Part shown: in pieces, positions 22,988 to 31,054 of the stretch
Layout: each line of letters opens with the position of its first letter
Position numbering within the stretch: the stretch's first letter is position 1
DNA from: Candidatus Zhuqueibacterota bacterium
GTDB taxonomy: Bacteria; Zhuqueibacterota; Zhuqueibacteria; Oceanimicrobiales; Oceanimicrobiaceae
Length of the DNA stretch: 34,391 nucleotides
Reading direction: 5' to 3'
Assembly (NCBI GenBank): GCA_029262005.1
Contig: JAJDAG010000019.1
Span: 1-34,391 of the forward strand
Program-made: the position numbers and the translations under genes
Notes under the pieces: generated by a model
What the model was told of the DNA's origin: nothing
What the model saw: the letters and a program-made list of their open reading frames with translations, nothing else
Database searches by the model: none

Positions 22988-23710
22988 GTGGAACGACTCT
23001 ACTTCATTTCGGATGTTCACCTTGGAGCACATTCAGGGGAAATTGAAAAGAAAAAAATTAGCCGGCTTACTTCTTTCCTTACATCCATAAAAAATCGCGC
23101 CGATATCCTTTACATTGTTGGTGATCTGTTCGACTATTGGTTCGAGTATAGCAGAACGATCCCCAAAGTCAACCTCAAGGTTTTATCAGCACTGAACCAA
23201 CTTGTGGAAGCGGGCACTGAGGTTCGCTACTTTACGGGCAACCACGATCTTTGGCACGAGACGTATTTGCAGACGGAAACAGGGATAAAAATTTATCGCG
23301 AACCGTTGGCGGTAACCCACAACTCCCTGAGACTTTTCATTGCCCATGGCGACGGTATTACGCAGCGTGAATGGAAAATGCGTTTGGTTAAAAGAATTAT
23401 GCAAAACAGAACAAACGTCTTTTTATATCGTTTATTACATCCCGACATTGGACTTCGTCTCATGCAGTTTTGGTCTCACAAAAGCAAAAAAAAGGGAGAC
23501 AATCGTTATACGCAAGCCTATCGAGAGTTTGCGCAAAAGAAACACGCTGCCGGTTTCGATCTCTTCATTATGGGGCACACCCATAAACCGACTATTGAAA
23601 ATCAAAGTGGCAAGTATTTTATCAACCTGGGTGACTGGGTCAAGAACTTCACCTATTTGCAACTGGTTGACGCAACGCCGAAATTAAAAACATGGACAAA
23701 TGATGCGTAA
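22988..23710 (+). CDS. lpxH: UDP-2,3-diacylglucosamine hydrolase-like phosphoesterase
   Basis: LpxH cleaves UDP-2,3-diacylglucosamine to lipid X in lipid A synthesis at the inner membrane face. The 240-residue protein has the calcineurin-type motifs in order: ISDVHLGAH (D9, H11), VGDLFDYWFE, TGNHDLW, IAHGDGI and MGHTHKP. The GDLFDYWFE and HGDG forms are typical of LpxH and related enzymes. An equal-fold relative in the same family cannot be excluded. The start is a GTG at 22988 with no ribosome site, in keeping with a leaderless mRNA. Its presence argues for an outer membrane with lipid A. Confidence 0.88.
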   Translation: MERLYFISDVHLGAHSGEIEKKKISRLTSFLTSIKNRADILYIVGDLFDYWFEYSRTIPKVNLKVLSALNQLVEAGTEVRYFTGNHDLWHETYLQTETGIKIYREPLAVTHNSLRLFIAHGDGITQREWKMRLVKRIMQNRTNVFLYRLLHPDIGLRLMQFWSHKSKKKGDNRYTQAYREFAQKKHAAGFDLFIMGHTHKPTIENQSGKYFINLGDWVKNFTYLQLVDATPKLKTWTNDA

Positions 23711-23824
23711 CGCACTACCACTGAAACTTATGATTTTTCAAATGGTTAGAATTTCATATAAAACTAAAGCGACACAAGCGCTGTCAAAATATTCGCAGTA
23801 CTTTAACAACTCAAGAGAAGGGTA

Positions 23825-26023
23825 ATGGCAAGAAGAAAAAATAGAGAAGACAATTCCAACAAAGAACGTGCGAACAATTTTTGGCTACAAAACAAGAGCA
23901 AAATAATTGCAGGGATATGCGCTGCAATTCTATGCGGCGGCATCACCTACCTCATTTTCCTCACCCAGGATTTGCCTTCGTTAAAACAGCTGGAAGGATA
24001 TAAGCCAAAACTCGCCTCCAAAGTATACTCCGCCGACATGCAGGTCATTCACGAGTATTTCGAAGAAAAGAGAAGTTTCGTTCCACTGGAAGTCATGCCC
24101 AAACAATTAATCCAGGCTGTCATTGCAACGGAAGATCGCAAATTTCATGACCATTGGGGCATGGATTTGTATCGTCTTTTTGGTGCAGCATTCAATAATA
24201 TCGTTTATGGCAGATTCAAAGAAGGTGCAAGCACACTCACGCAACAGTTGGCTCGTCAAATCTACATTAAAACAATTGGGCTTAATAAAACACTCGCACG
24301 TAAAATTAAAGAATTGATTACTGCGATTCAGATAGAGCGCACATACACCAAACAGGAAATCCTCGAGATGTATCTGAATCATATGTATTTTGGTCACGGC
24401 TCATATGGCGCCCAGTCAGCCGCGGTAAAATACTTTGGCAAAGATCTCCAGGATTTGAGCACAGACCAGTGTGCAATTCTAATAGGTCTGCTCAAAGCAC
24501 CAAACAATTATTCACCTATCCGCGATCCGAATCGCAGTCTCGCACGTCGCAATGTTGTTCTCAACGCCATGCGAGACATGAAATTCATTGAAGACAATGA
24601 ATATGCGGAAATGATTAAAAAACCCATTGAGGTTTACAAAGGTGAAACAGCGCACGGTCTGGCGCCCTACTTTACCGAATATATTCGCCAAATCATGCAG
24701 GGGAAATATGGCTACAATCTTTACACCGACGGCCTCTCCATCTACACAACCCTGGACTCAAGAGCCCAGTATGTCGCTGAAAAATCTGCGGAAATACATC
24801 TCGCGGAGCTCCAGGAAACCGTCAACAAATATTACAAAGAAAAAGAACTTATAGAAGACCTCCTCAGTGAGGAATTTAAAGAGTCTAACGATTTCACCGC
24901 CTTGCTACAAGACTCTACTTTCGTGGACTCATTGCTAGCTAACAAACTCAAAGTGCAGATGGCACTGGTTTCGATAGATCCACGTAACGGCCACATCCTG
25001 GCCTTTATTGGTGGCAGAGATTTCGCAGAGTCAAAATACAACAGAGCTGTTCAGGCACGCCGACAACCCGGCTCGACATTTAAACCCTTTGTTTACACCG
25101 TGGCCATCGACAACGGCTATCCGACCACGCAGGAAGTGCTCAACCAGCCGGTTGTTGTGATGATGCCCAACGGCGAACGCTGGTCACCACAAAATTTTGA
25201 CGGCACAGTTGGCGGCCCAACTACTTTCAGAGAAGGGTTGAAGCGATCTCTCAATCTGGTCACCGTTCGTGTTCTTCAGGGTCTCATACAAAAGCCGAGC
25301 CTTGTTGTCGATTACGCTCACAAAATGGGCATTAAATCGGAACTGCAGGCCGTTGATGCCATTGCACTGGGCGCCTCTGACGTGACCCCCATGGAAATAA
25401 CTTCCGCGTATGGCACTTTCGCTAATGGCGGTGTATTGGTTGAGCCCATTGCCATACTCCGCGTGGAGGACAAAAACGGCAACATCATTGAGCAGCACAT
25501 TCCCAAAAGCCAGGAAGTGCTCAGGAAAGAAACCGCCTACATTATGACGGATCTTTTGAAGACGGTAATAAACCATGGTACGGGTGGCAGAGCCCGCTGG
25601 ATGTACCACTTTTATCGGCCTGCGGGCGGAAAAACCGGCACAACAAACGACAATAATGATGCCTGGTTCATCGGCTTTACACCACAAATAGCCACCGGTG
25701 TCTGGGTTGGCCTTGATGACTTTAAGAAGACGCTGGGCCATGGTCAGACCGGCTCAAAAGCAGCGCTGCCAATATGGGCGCCCTACATGAAAGCCGCACA
25801 TGACACCATGGGCCTGCCCGAACTTGACTTCCCAATGCCTGAAGGCGTTGTTCGGGTTGAAATCTGTAAAGATTCAAAGCTGTTGGCGCGTGAAGGCTGC
25901 CCATGCACGGTCATTGAAGAGGTCTTTTTCAAAGATCTTGCACCAACAGAATATTGCGACGAAGGCGTCAACACCAATCGACGCAACAAAGGAAAACGGA
26001 AAGGCAAAAAAGTCAGATTTTAG
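23825..26023 (+). CDS. Class A penicillin-binding protein (PBP1A-like)
   Basis: This bifunctional peptidoglycan synthase of 732 residues has a cytoplasmic basic tail and a membrane helix (about 25-48). The GT51 glycosyltransferase domain follows, with ATEDRKFHDHWGMD (catalytic Glu), EGASTLTQQLAR and KIKELITAIQIERTYTKQEI. The transpeptidase domain has the active-site Ser in RQPGSTFKPF (SxxK), the SLN motif in LKRSLNLVTVR and KTGTTNDNND (KTG). A short Cys-containing tail ends in basic residues. The ATG at 23825 follows AAGGG closely. A strong terminator lies 36 bases after the stop. Confidence 0.96.
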   Translation: MARRKNREDNSNKERANNFWLQNKSKIIAGICAAILCGGITYLIFLTQDLPSLKQLEGYKPKLASKVYSADMQVIHEYFEEKRSFVPLEVMPKQLIQAVIATEDRKFHDHWGMDLYRLFGAAFNNIVYGRFKEGASTLTQQLARQIYIKTIGLNKTLARKIKELITAIQIERTYTKQEILEMYLNHMYFGHGSYGAQSAAVKYFGKDLQDLSTDQCAILIGLLKAPNNYSPIRDPNRSLARRNVVLNAMRDMKFIEDNEYAEMIKKPIEVYKGETAHGLAPYFTEYIRQIMQGKYGYNLYTDGLSIYTTLDSRAQYVAEKSAEIHLAELQETVNKYYKEKELIEDLLSEEFKESNDFTALLQDSTFVDSLLANKLKVQMALVSIDPRNGHILAFIGGRDFAESKYNRAVQARRQPGSTFKPFVYTVAIDNGYPTTQEVLNQPVVVMMPNGERWSPQNFDGTVGGPTTFREGLKRSLNLVTVRVLQGLIQKPSLVVDYAHKMGIKSELQAVDAIALGASDVTPMEITSAYGTFANGGVLVEPIAILRVEDKNGNIIEQHIPKSQEVLRKETAYIMTDLLKTVINHGTGGRARWMYHFYRPAGGKTGTTNDNNDAWFIGFTPQIATGVWVGLDDFKKTLGHGQTGSKAALPIWAPYMKAAHDTMGLPELDFPMPEGVVRVEICKDSKLLAREGCPCTVIEEVFFKDLAPTEYCDEGVNTNRRNKGKRKGKKVRF

Positions 26024-26058
26024 TGTGCGTGCAAGGAAGCAGCGCTGTTGAACATCAG

Positions 26059-26097
26059 GCAGATTATCGCTCGCCCGGAGCGATGATCTGCTTTCTT
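26059..26097 (+). terminator. Intrinsic terminator after the PBP gene
   Basis: GCAGATTATCGCTC (26059-26072) pairs with GAGCGATGATCTGC (26078-26091), with one G-T wobble, around a five-base loop, followed by TTTCTT. Confidence 0.88.
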
Positions 26098-26129
26098 AAA
26101 AAATCTCCATTCTTCAACCCAAATTTCAA

Positions 26130-26158
26130 TTGACAGCCAGCCTCTTGTTGGTTATATT
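26130..26158 (+). promoter_or_regulatory. Strong sigma-70 type promoter directly at the NTT gene start
   Basis: A perfect TTGACA (26130-26135), 17 bases and TATATT (26153-26158) are followed by seven bases and the ATG at 26166. The predicted transcription start falls on or beside the A of the ATG. Confidence 0.78.
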
Positions 26159-26165
26159 CTGCTCC

Positions 26166-28922
26166 ATGCAACGCTTCCTTCGAAAAATAGCAGATGTCCG
26201 TGACGGTGAGCTGAAACGCTTGCTCATCATGACTGCATACATCTTTGTTATCATCGCTTCTTATAATGTTTTGAAGCCGATGACCCGCTCTCTGTTTGTC
26301 TCCAGGCTGGGGCCGGGCCAACTGCCGTTTTTATATATGCTGCTGGCAGTGGTCGTCGCCGTGTTCGTTCTACTCTACCTCAGGCTCAGCGCACGGGTCA
26401 AACTTGTACGGTTGCTCAACATCACCCTGGTTGCATTAATGCTGAGTCTCCTGTTTTTCCGTTGGCTGCTGCAACTAAACCTCCAATCAGCCACGCTCTA
26501 CTATGGACTATTTATCTGGGCTAGTATTTACGGAGTGCTCACCACATCCCAATTCTGGCTGCTCGCAAACTACGTTTTCAATGCCAGGGCTGCTAAACGC
26601 CTTTTCCCGATTTTGACTTCATCGGCACTGGCCGGCGCCATCATGGGCGGCTACTTCACTCGTTTCCTGGTAAAGTCGATCGGTGGGACTTCGAACCTGG
26701 CGTTCTTTTGTCTCGGCCTTCTAATTCTCGCACAAATCCTGATGAACATGGCCTGGCGCAACCGCGATCAGGCTATTGATAAGACGAGCAGACCGGCGGC
26801 TGAGAAAGACCCGGGCACTTCGCTGGCAATCTTCGGTGAGACAATCTCAATTATCAAAAACTTCCGACATCTGCGCTTTATCATCGCAATCGTGGCACTC
26901 ACCTATATTGTCGTGCAAATTGCGGACTTTCAATTCATTGCGCTTGCGAGCGAGCAGATCCACAACACCGACGATTTGACCGGCTTTCTCGGGCTTTGGC
27001 TTTCAAATCTCAGTATATTCGCCCTGGTGTTTCAATTGCTGTTTGCCGGCAGTATTCTCCGGCGCTTTGGTGTGGGCGTCACCATCATTTTTCTACCGAT
27101 TGCTCTATTTATCACATCAGCCTGGGTCTTCCTCAGTTATGGCATGGTTTCGATTTTGGCCCTTAAGGTGGGTGACGGTGCGTTCAGACACTCCATCAAC
27201 AAAGTCGGCATGGAGCTGCTTTATTTGCCGGTGCCGCAAGAGTTAAAAAAAAAGACCAAGACATTTATCGACATGTTTGCGGACCGATTTGCTCGTGGAT
27301 TAGCAGGGCTCCTCCTGCTCATTTCTTATACCTGGATGGGTTTGAGCGTTGCGCAAATCAGCCTTATTTCTCTGCTGTTGATACTACTCTGGCTGCCTGC
27401 CGCAATGGCCGCCTATCGTGAATATGTCAATTCTTTTCGCCAGGCCATCGCAAGGCGTGAAATTGACCTGGACACCTCGGCGCTCTCCATCAAAGATGAG
27501 GCAGCCATCAATTCTTTGCTCACATCCCTCAAAAGCCCAAATGAACGCCAGATTGTTTATGCGCTGCAAGTACTAGAGTCGGTTGACGGCGTAGATCTGG
27601 GCCCGTCACTTCGCCCCTTACTACAACACAAGTCTGCCAACATTCGCAAACAAACCCTGGCATTAATCCATGCAAGTCGATTAGAAAACCTGATAACCGA
27701 CGCAAAGCCGTTGCTGCATGACAGGGATGAACACGTACGCCGGGAGGCCGTCAGAATTCTTGTCGAATTTTCAGAGCAGGGCCAGCAACTTTTGTCCCAA
27801 TGGATAAAAAGCGATGATATCGAACTCAAAGGTGCTACCTTATACTACCTGGCCGGATTGCCGGAACTTGCTGAAGATTTGCTTAGCCCAACAACAGTAC
27901 AATCTTTTCTGGACCAGGGTGACCGCGCAAGGGCATTGGTCGCTGAAGCGATCGGCCTTTTGCGCAATGAAAGATATTACCCTTTTCTCAACGATCTGCT
28001 GCAAGACAAGGCCGTGAAAGTGAGAAAGCGCGCCATCGAAAGTGCAGGAAAAATCAGCGCCTTGCAATTCTTGCCTGTTTTGGTTCAAAATCTTCGCACC
28101 AGAACATTCAGAAAAACAGCCCGTGAGGCATTGGCGGGCTATGGTGATTCTATCAGCGCGCAATTGACCAACTACCTTATTGACCCGAATGTTGATATTG
28201 AAATTCGACTGAGTATTCCCAGAGTTTTCAGCTTGATTGGAACGCAACGATCTGTCAATGCCCTGTTTTCGAGTCTGACCGAGCCCGATAATGCCCTCAG
28301 ATACCAATTGATCAAGGCCCTGAACAAGCTACGTACCAATTTTCACGATCTCAAATTTGACGACCGCGTCAATTACGAATTGCAACAAGAATTGAAAGCG
28401 TATTTCCGCATTCTGGCAACGATTCAACTGTGTGAAAACAAGGCGGAACAGGTCGAGCCGGACAAGCGCTTACTAAATAGAGCGTTACAAGAGCGGTTGG
28501 ACGATCATTTAGAGCGGGTTTTCAGGCTTCTGGGACTGAACTACTCACCCGGCGACATGTACAACGCCTTCTCGGCTACCACGAGCGCGAACAGCACAGT
28601 CAAAGCAAATGCCACAGAATTTCTCGACAATGTTCTGTCAAAAAAACACAAACAAATTCTCCTCCCAATCGTTGAAGAACTACCTGTGAAGCAAGTACTG
28701 GAAAATGCGCATCGTATCTATGACACTTCTGGAATGGACAAAAAAAGCGCAATTACGGAATTACTCCGCGGCACCGACACCTGGTTAAGTGCCTGCGCGC
28801 TTTACCACATCGGCACCCACGGCCTGCTTCAAGAATATGAAAGAGAAATTGTTCTGGCCGGTCAGTCGCCGCATCTCCTGATCAGGGAAACAGCAGATTT
28901 CGTTCTGAAACAGTTTGCATAA
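26166..28922 (+). CDS. NTT/Tlc-family nucleotide transporter-like protein fused to HEAT repeats
   Basis: Residues 1 to about 430 form about twelve membrane helices of the ATP/ADP-translocase (Tlc/NTT) type. The N-terminus MQRFLRKIADVRDGELKRLL followed by ASYNVLKPMTRSLF is the family pattern. Residues from about 450 to the end form cytoplasmic HEAT-like repeats, for example PLLHDRDEHVRREAVRILVEF and KAVKVRKRAIESAGKISA. Parasite NTT proteins exchange nucleotides with a host. In free-living bacteria the HEAT-fused type has no proven substrate. I chose the ATG at 26166 (918 residues), because upstream codons lie in the promoter. The gene is single, with its own terminator before it. Confidence 0.88.
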   Translation: MQRFLRKIADVRDGELKRLLIMTAYIFVIIASYNVLKPMTRSLFVSRLGPGQLPFLYMLLAVVVAVFVLLYLRLSARVKLVRLLNITLVALMLSLLFFRWLLQLNLQSATLYYGLFIWASIYGVLTTSQFWLLANYVFNARAAKRLFPILTSSALAGAIMGGYFTRFLVKSIGGTSNLAFFCLGLLILAQILMNMAWRNRDQAIDKTSRPAAEKDPGTSLAIFGETISIIKNFRHLRFIIAIVALTYIVVQIADFQFIALASEQIHNTDDLTGFLGLWLSNLSIFALVFQLLFAGSILRRFGVGVTIIFLPIALFITSAWVFLSYGMVSILALKVGDGAFRHSINKVGMELLYLPVPQELKKKTKTFIDMFADRFARGLAGLLLLISYTWMGLSVAQISLISLLLILLWLPAAMAAYREYVNSFRQAIARREIDLDTSALSIKDEAAINSLLTSLKSPNERQIVYALQVLESVDGVDLGPSLRPLLQHKSANIRKQTLALIHASRLENLITDAKPLLHDRDEHVRREAVRILVEFSEQGQQLLSQWIKSDDIELKGATLYYLAGLPELAEDLLSPTTVQSFLDQGDRARALVAEAIGLLRNERYYPFLNDLLQDKAVKVRKRAIESAGKISALQFLPVLVQNLRTRTFRKTAREALAGYGDSISAQLTNYLIDPNVDIEIRLSIPRVFSLIGTQRSVNALFSSLTEPDNALRYQLIKALNKLRTNFHDLKFDDRVNYELQQELKAYFRILATIQLCENKAEQVEPDKRLLNRALQERLDDHLERVFRLLGLNYSPGDMYNAFSATTSANSTVKANATEFLDNVLSKKHKQILLPIVEELPVKQVLENAHRIYDTSGMDKKSAITELLRGTDTWLSACALYHIGTHGLLQEYEREIVLAGQSPHLLIRETADFVLKQFA

Positions 28923-29135
28923 ATTGATGCGTTTATTAACTTAGCAAGAACAATTGAACAATTGAACAATCGGTGTAATGGTCTTCGCAACCTGGCCGTG
29001 CCAGAGGTTATTTCATTTAAATCATACACCAATCTTTAAGGCATCATAAATTGTCCAGGTTAGCACAATCACAGCAGTCGGCAAGTTTTATTCAACCAAG
29101 CAAGCCAATTTAAATCTACAAACAAAATGATTTAA

Positions 29136-29567
29136 ATGTATTCAATCATTGAAAAGGTAATTTTTCTTCAGGATATCGATGTTTTTAAAGAAGTCAGAGT
29201 TGACGATCTCGCTCACCTCGCCGTTATCGCAGAAGAGATAAACTTTTTGCCGGGAAATAATTTATATGAATTAAATGAATCTGCGGACTCCCTCTACCTT
29301 GTACTTCGCGGCAAAGTCCGGTTGCACACCAACGGAGAAGAAATAGGCGTTATTGGAAACCGTGAGGCGCTGGGCACATGGGCGCTTTTCGATAATGAAG
29401 CGCGGGTCGCCACCGCAACAGCACTTGAGCCAACAGAAACCCTGCGCATCGCACGCGAAGATTTTTATGACATGCTCGCAGACCATGTGAGAATTGCGGA
29501 AGCAGTATTAAAGTCACTGGCCAGAAAACTAAAAGCCATTGGCAATCTTGTGAACAGTAACAATTAA
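29136..29567 (+). CDS. Cyclic-nucleotide-binding-like domain protein, probably not ligand-binding
   Basis: The 143-residue protein is one cNMP-binding fold: EKVIFLQDIDVFKEVRVDDLAHLAVIAEEINFLPG, SLYLVLRGKVRLH, then the phosphate-cassette region REALGTWALFDNEARVATATA. In active domains this reads GE-x-AL and PR-x-A; here G80 is followed by Thr 81 instead of the ribose-binding Glu, while Arg 90 is kept. No DNA-binding domain follows. The N-terminal EKVIFLQ segment is like the C-terminal domain of longer NTT-HEAT-CNBD proteins. It is followed after 47 bases by a receiver gene and probably shares its mRNA. Confidence 0.88.
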   Translation: MYSIIEKVIFLQDIDVFKEVRVDDLAHLAVIAEEINFLPGNNLYELNESADSLYLVLRGKVRLHTNGEEIGVIGNREALGTWALFDNEARVATATALEPTETLRIAREDFYDMLADHVRIAEAVLKSLARKLKAIGNLVNSNN

Positions 29568-29614
29568 GGCCATTGCGGCATAAAACCATAAGGCCGTTTG
29601 CCAGGAGTAAATCA

Positions 29615-30103
29615 ATGTCGGAACATGCAGAAAATCAACCCCAAAGCGTACTCATTCTTGATGATGAAGAAATGGTAGTAACCAGCATCAGCTCATTTCT
29701 TGAACTTGAAACAGACTATAACATCATCACTTTTACAGAGGGCGCGAAGGCGCTGGAATATATCAAAGAGAACAATATTGATCTTGTTATCTCTGACTAC
29801 TTAATGCCGGAAATGGATGGCATCACCTTTCTGTTCAAAGTAAAGGAAATTGATCGGCAAATTACACGCATCATTCTTACCGGCTACGCTGACAAGGAGA
29901 ATGCCATCAAAGCCATCAACGATGTGGGGCTTTTTCAATACATCGAAAAACCGTGGGACAATGACAATCTAAGGATCGTAATTCGAAACGGACTGGAGAA
30001 GAAGCAGCTCATGCGTGAGCTTGACAAAAAGGTCAACGAAATCCAAAAAGCTTATGGGGATTTACAAGGTTTACATCGAGAAATTCTCAAGGCATTTGCA
30101 TAA
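29615..30103 (+). CDS. Stand-alone response regulator receiver with a coiled-coil tail
   Basis: The 162-residue protein has a receiver domain (about 10-130): acidic D16/D17, phospho-acceptor D61 in VISDYLMPEMDG, the Thr of ILTGYAD and the Lys of IEKPWD. The last 30 residues, KKQLMRELDKKVNEIQKAYGDLQ, form a helical coiled coil but no output domain. The IEKPWDNDNL sequence is like the RpfG/HD-GYP or kinase-adaptor receivers. I chose the ATG at 29615, seven bases after CAGGAG; the longer frame to 29573 runs into the preceding stop region. It ends five bases from the end of a convergent kinase gene. Confidence 0.92.
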   Translation: MSEHAENQPQSVLILDDEEMVVTSISSFLELETDYNIITFTEGAKALEYIKENNIDLVISDYLMPEMDGITFLFKVKEIDRQITRIILTGYADKENAIKAINDVGLFQYIEKPWDNDNLRIVIRNGLEKKQLMRELDKKVNEIQKAYGDLQGLHREILKAFA

Positions 30104-30108
30104 TGCAC

Positions 30109-30972
30109 TTAGTCAACACTTTGCTGCACAACAGGTAACTCAATAACAACTTCGGTAAAACGACCCTCCTCGGCAAGGACCTCGATGCGGCCATGGTGAC
30201 GTGACACAATCTCCTTGCATATTGCCAGGCCCAGGCCGGTTGCACCCGGCGTTTTTCTAGTTGTAAAAAAGCGGTCAAATATTTGACTGATGTCGCCCGA
30301 CTTGATTCCGGTGCCATTATCCCGAACCCGAATGGTAACCATCTCCCCGGAAAACGCTGTTGACAATAGCAATTCAGGGACATACTCAGGCTCATTTTTT
30401 TGCTGGCGCGCAAACATGGCATCGCAGGCATTGTTGAAAATATTCAGAAAAACCCGGCTCAAATCCCGCTCATTCACTTCGATCAAGGGCATTGCGTCGG
30501 CGTATTCTTTTTGAATATTCATATTAAAGCCAGACAAGCCGGTCCGCGCTCTCACATAGGTGAGAGCAAGATATTCATCGAGCAATTTATGAAGATTGAT
30601 TTTCTCAAACCCGGTAGATTGTGACCTCGCATGAATCAGCATATTCTCAAGAATTAAACAGGCACGGTCACAATTGTCGGTAATTTTGCCCAGATTAAAC
30701 TGCAATTGAGCCAGCACTTCGAGCAGGCGCGCACGGCTTTCACCTTTTTTCTCCGGCACAGCAACCTCAAGCTGCAACGACTGCGCCAGCTCAGTGGCCA
30801 GTTCCGAGAAGTTCTTAATAAATCCGAGTGGATTTTTAACTTCATGCGATACAGCGGCCAAAAGCTCACCGAGTGAAGCCATCCTCTGCAGATAAATGAT
30901 TTGATTTCTCAACCGATCAATTTCAGCAGTGAGGTCGATTGTATGATCTTGATCTTGATCTTGATCGTGCAT
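30109..30972 (-). CDS. Soluble histidine kinase without a sensor domain
   Basis: The 287-residue kinase has a short N-terminus with Asp-Gln repeats, a helix (about 13-30), HisKA with phospho-His H43 in VSHEVKNPLGF, and a HATPase domain with NIFNNACDA (N box), DNGTGIK (G1) and GATGLGLAICKE (G2). With no sensory or membrane segment, it probably receives its signal from another protein. The receiver gene facing it is the natural candidate partner. It starts 82 bases after the PDZ-PP2C phosphatase on the same strand and may share that transcript. Confidence 0.92.
   Translation of the reverse strand: MHDQDQDQDHTIDLTAEIDRLRNQIIYLQRMASLGELLAAVSHEVKNPLGFIKNFSELATELAQSLQLEVAVPEKKGESRARLLEVLAQLQFNLGKITDNCDRACLILENMLIHARSQSTGFEKINLHKLLDEYLALTYVRARTGLSGFNMNIQKEYADAMPLIEVNERDLSRVFLNIFNNACDAMFARQQKNEPEYVPELLLSTAFSGEMVTIRVRDNGTGIKSGDISQIFDRFFTTRKTPGATGLGLAICKEIVSRHHGRIEVLAEEGRFTEVVIELPVVQQSVD
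30945..30966. repeat. GATCTT hexanucleotide repeat
   Basis: Three copies of GATCTT plus GATC run through codons 3-9 of the soluble kinase, giving alternating Asp and Gln. A change in copy number would add or remove Asp-Gln pairs without shifting the frame. Confidence 0.85.
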
Positions 30973-31054
30973 AGATTGTAGTCCGGCGTCCAGGAAGAAG
31001 GACGCACCAAGTGTAAATTGTTTCTGAACAGAGATTCAAAAAAGAAAGCTGTTC

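Noticed and set aside
28952-28967. Direct repeat of AATTGAAC (two copies)
   Set aside because: Only two short copies in AT-rich intergenic DNA; no array or function is suggested.
30989-31008. GCGTCC / GGACGC hairpin between the phosphatase and the kinase genes
   Set aside because: Only a six-base stem and no T-run follows, so it is not called a terminator.
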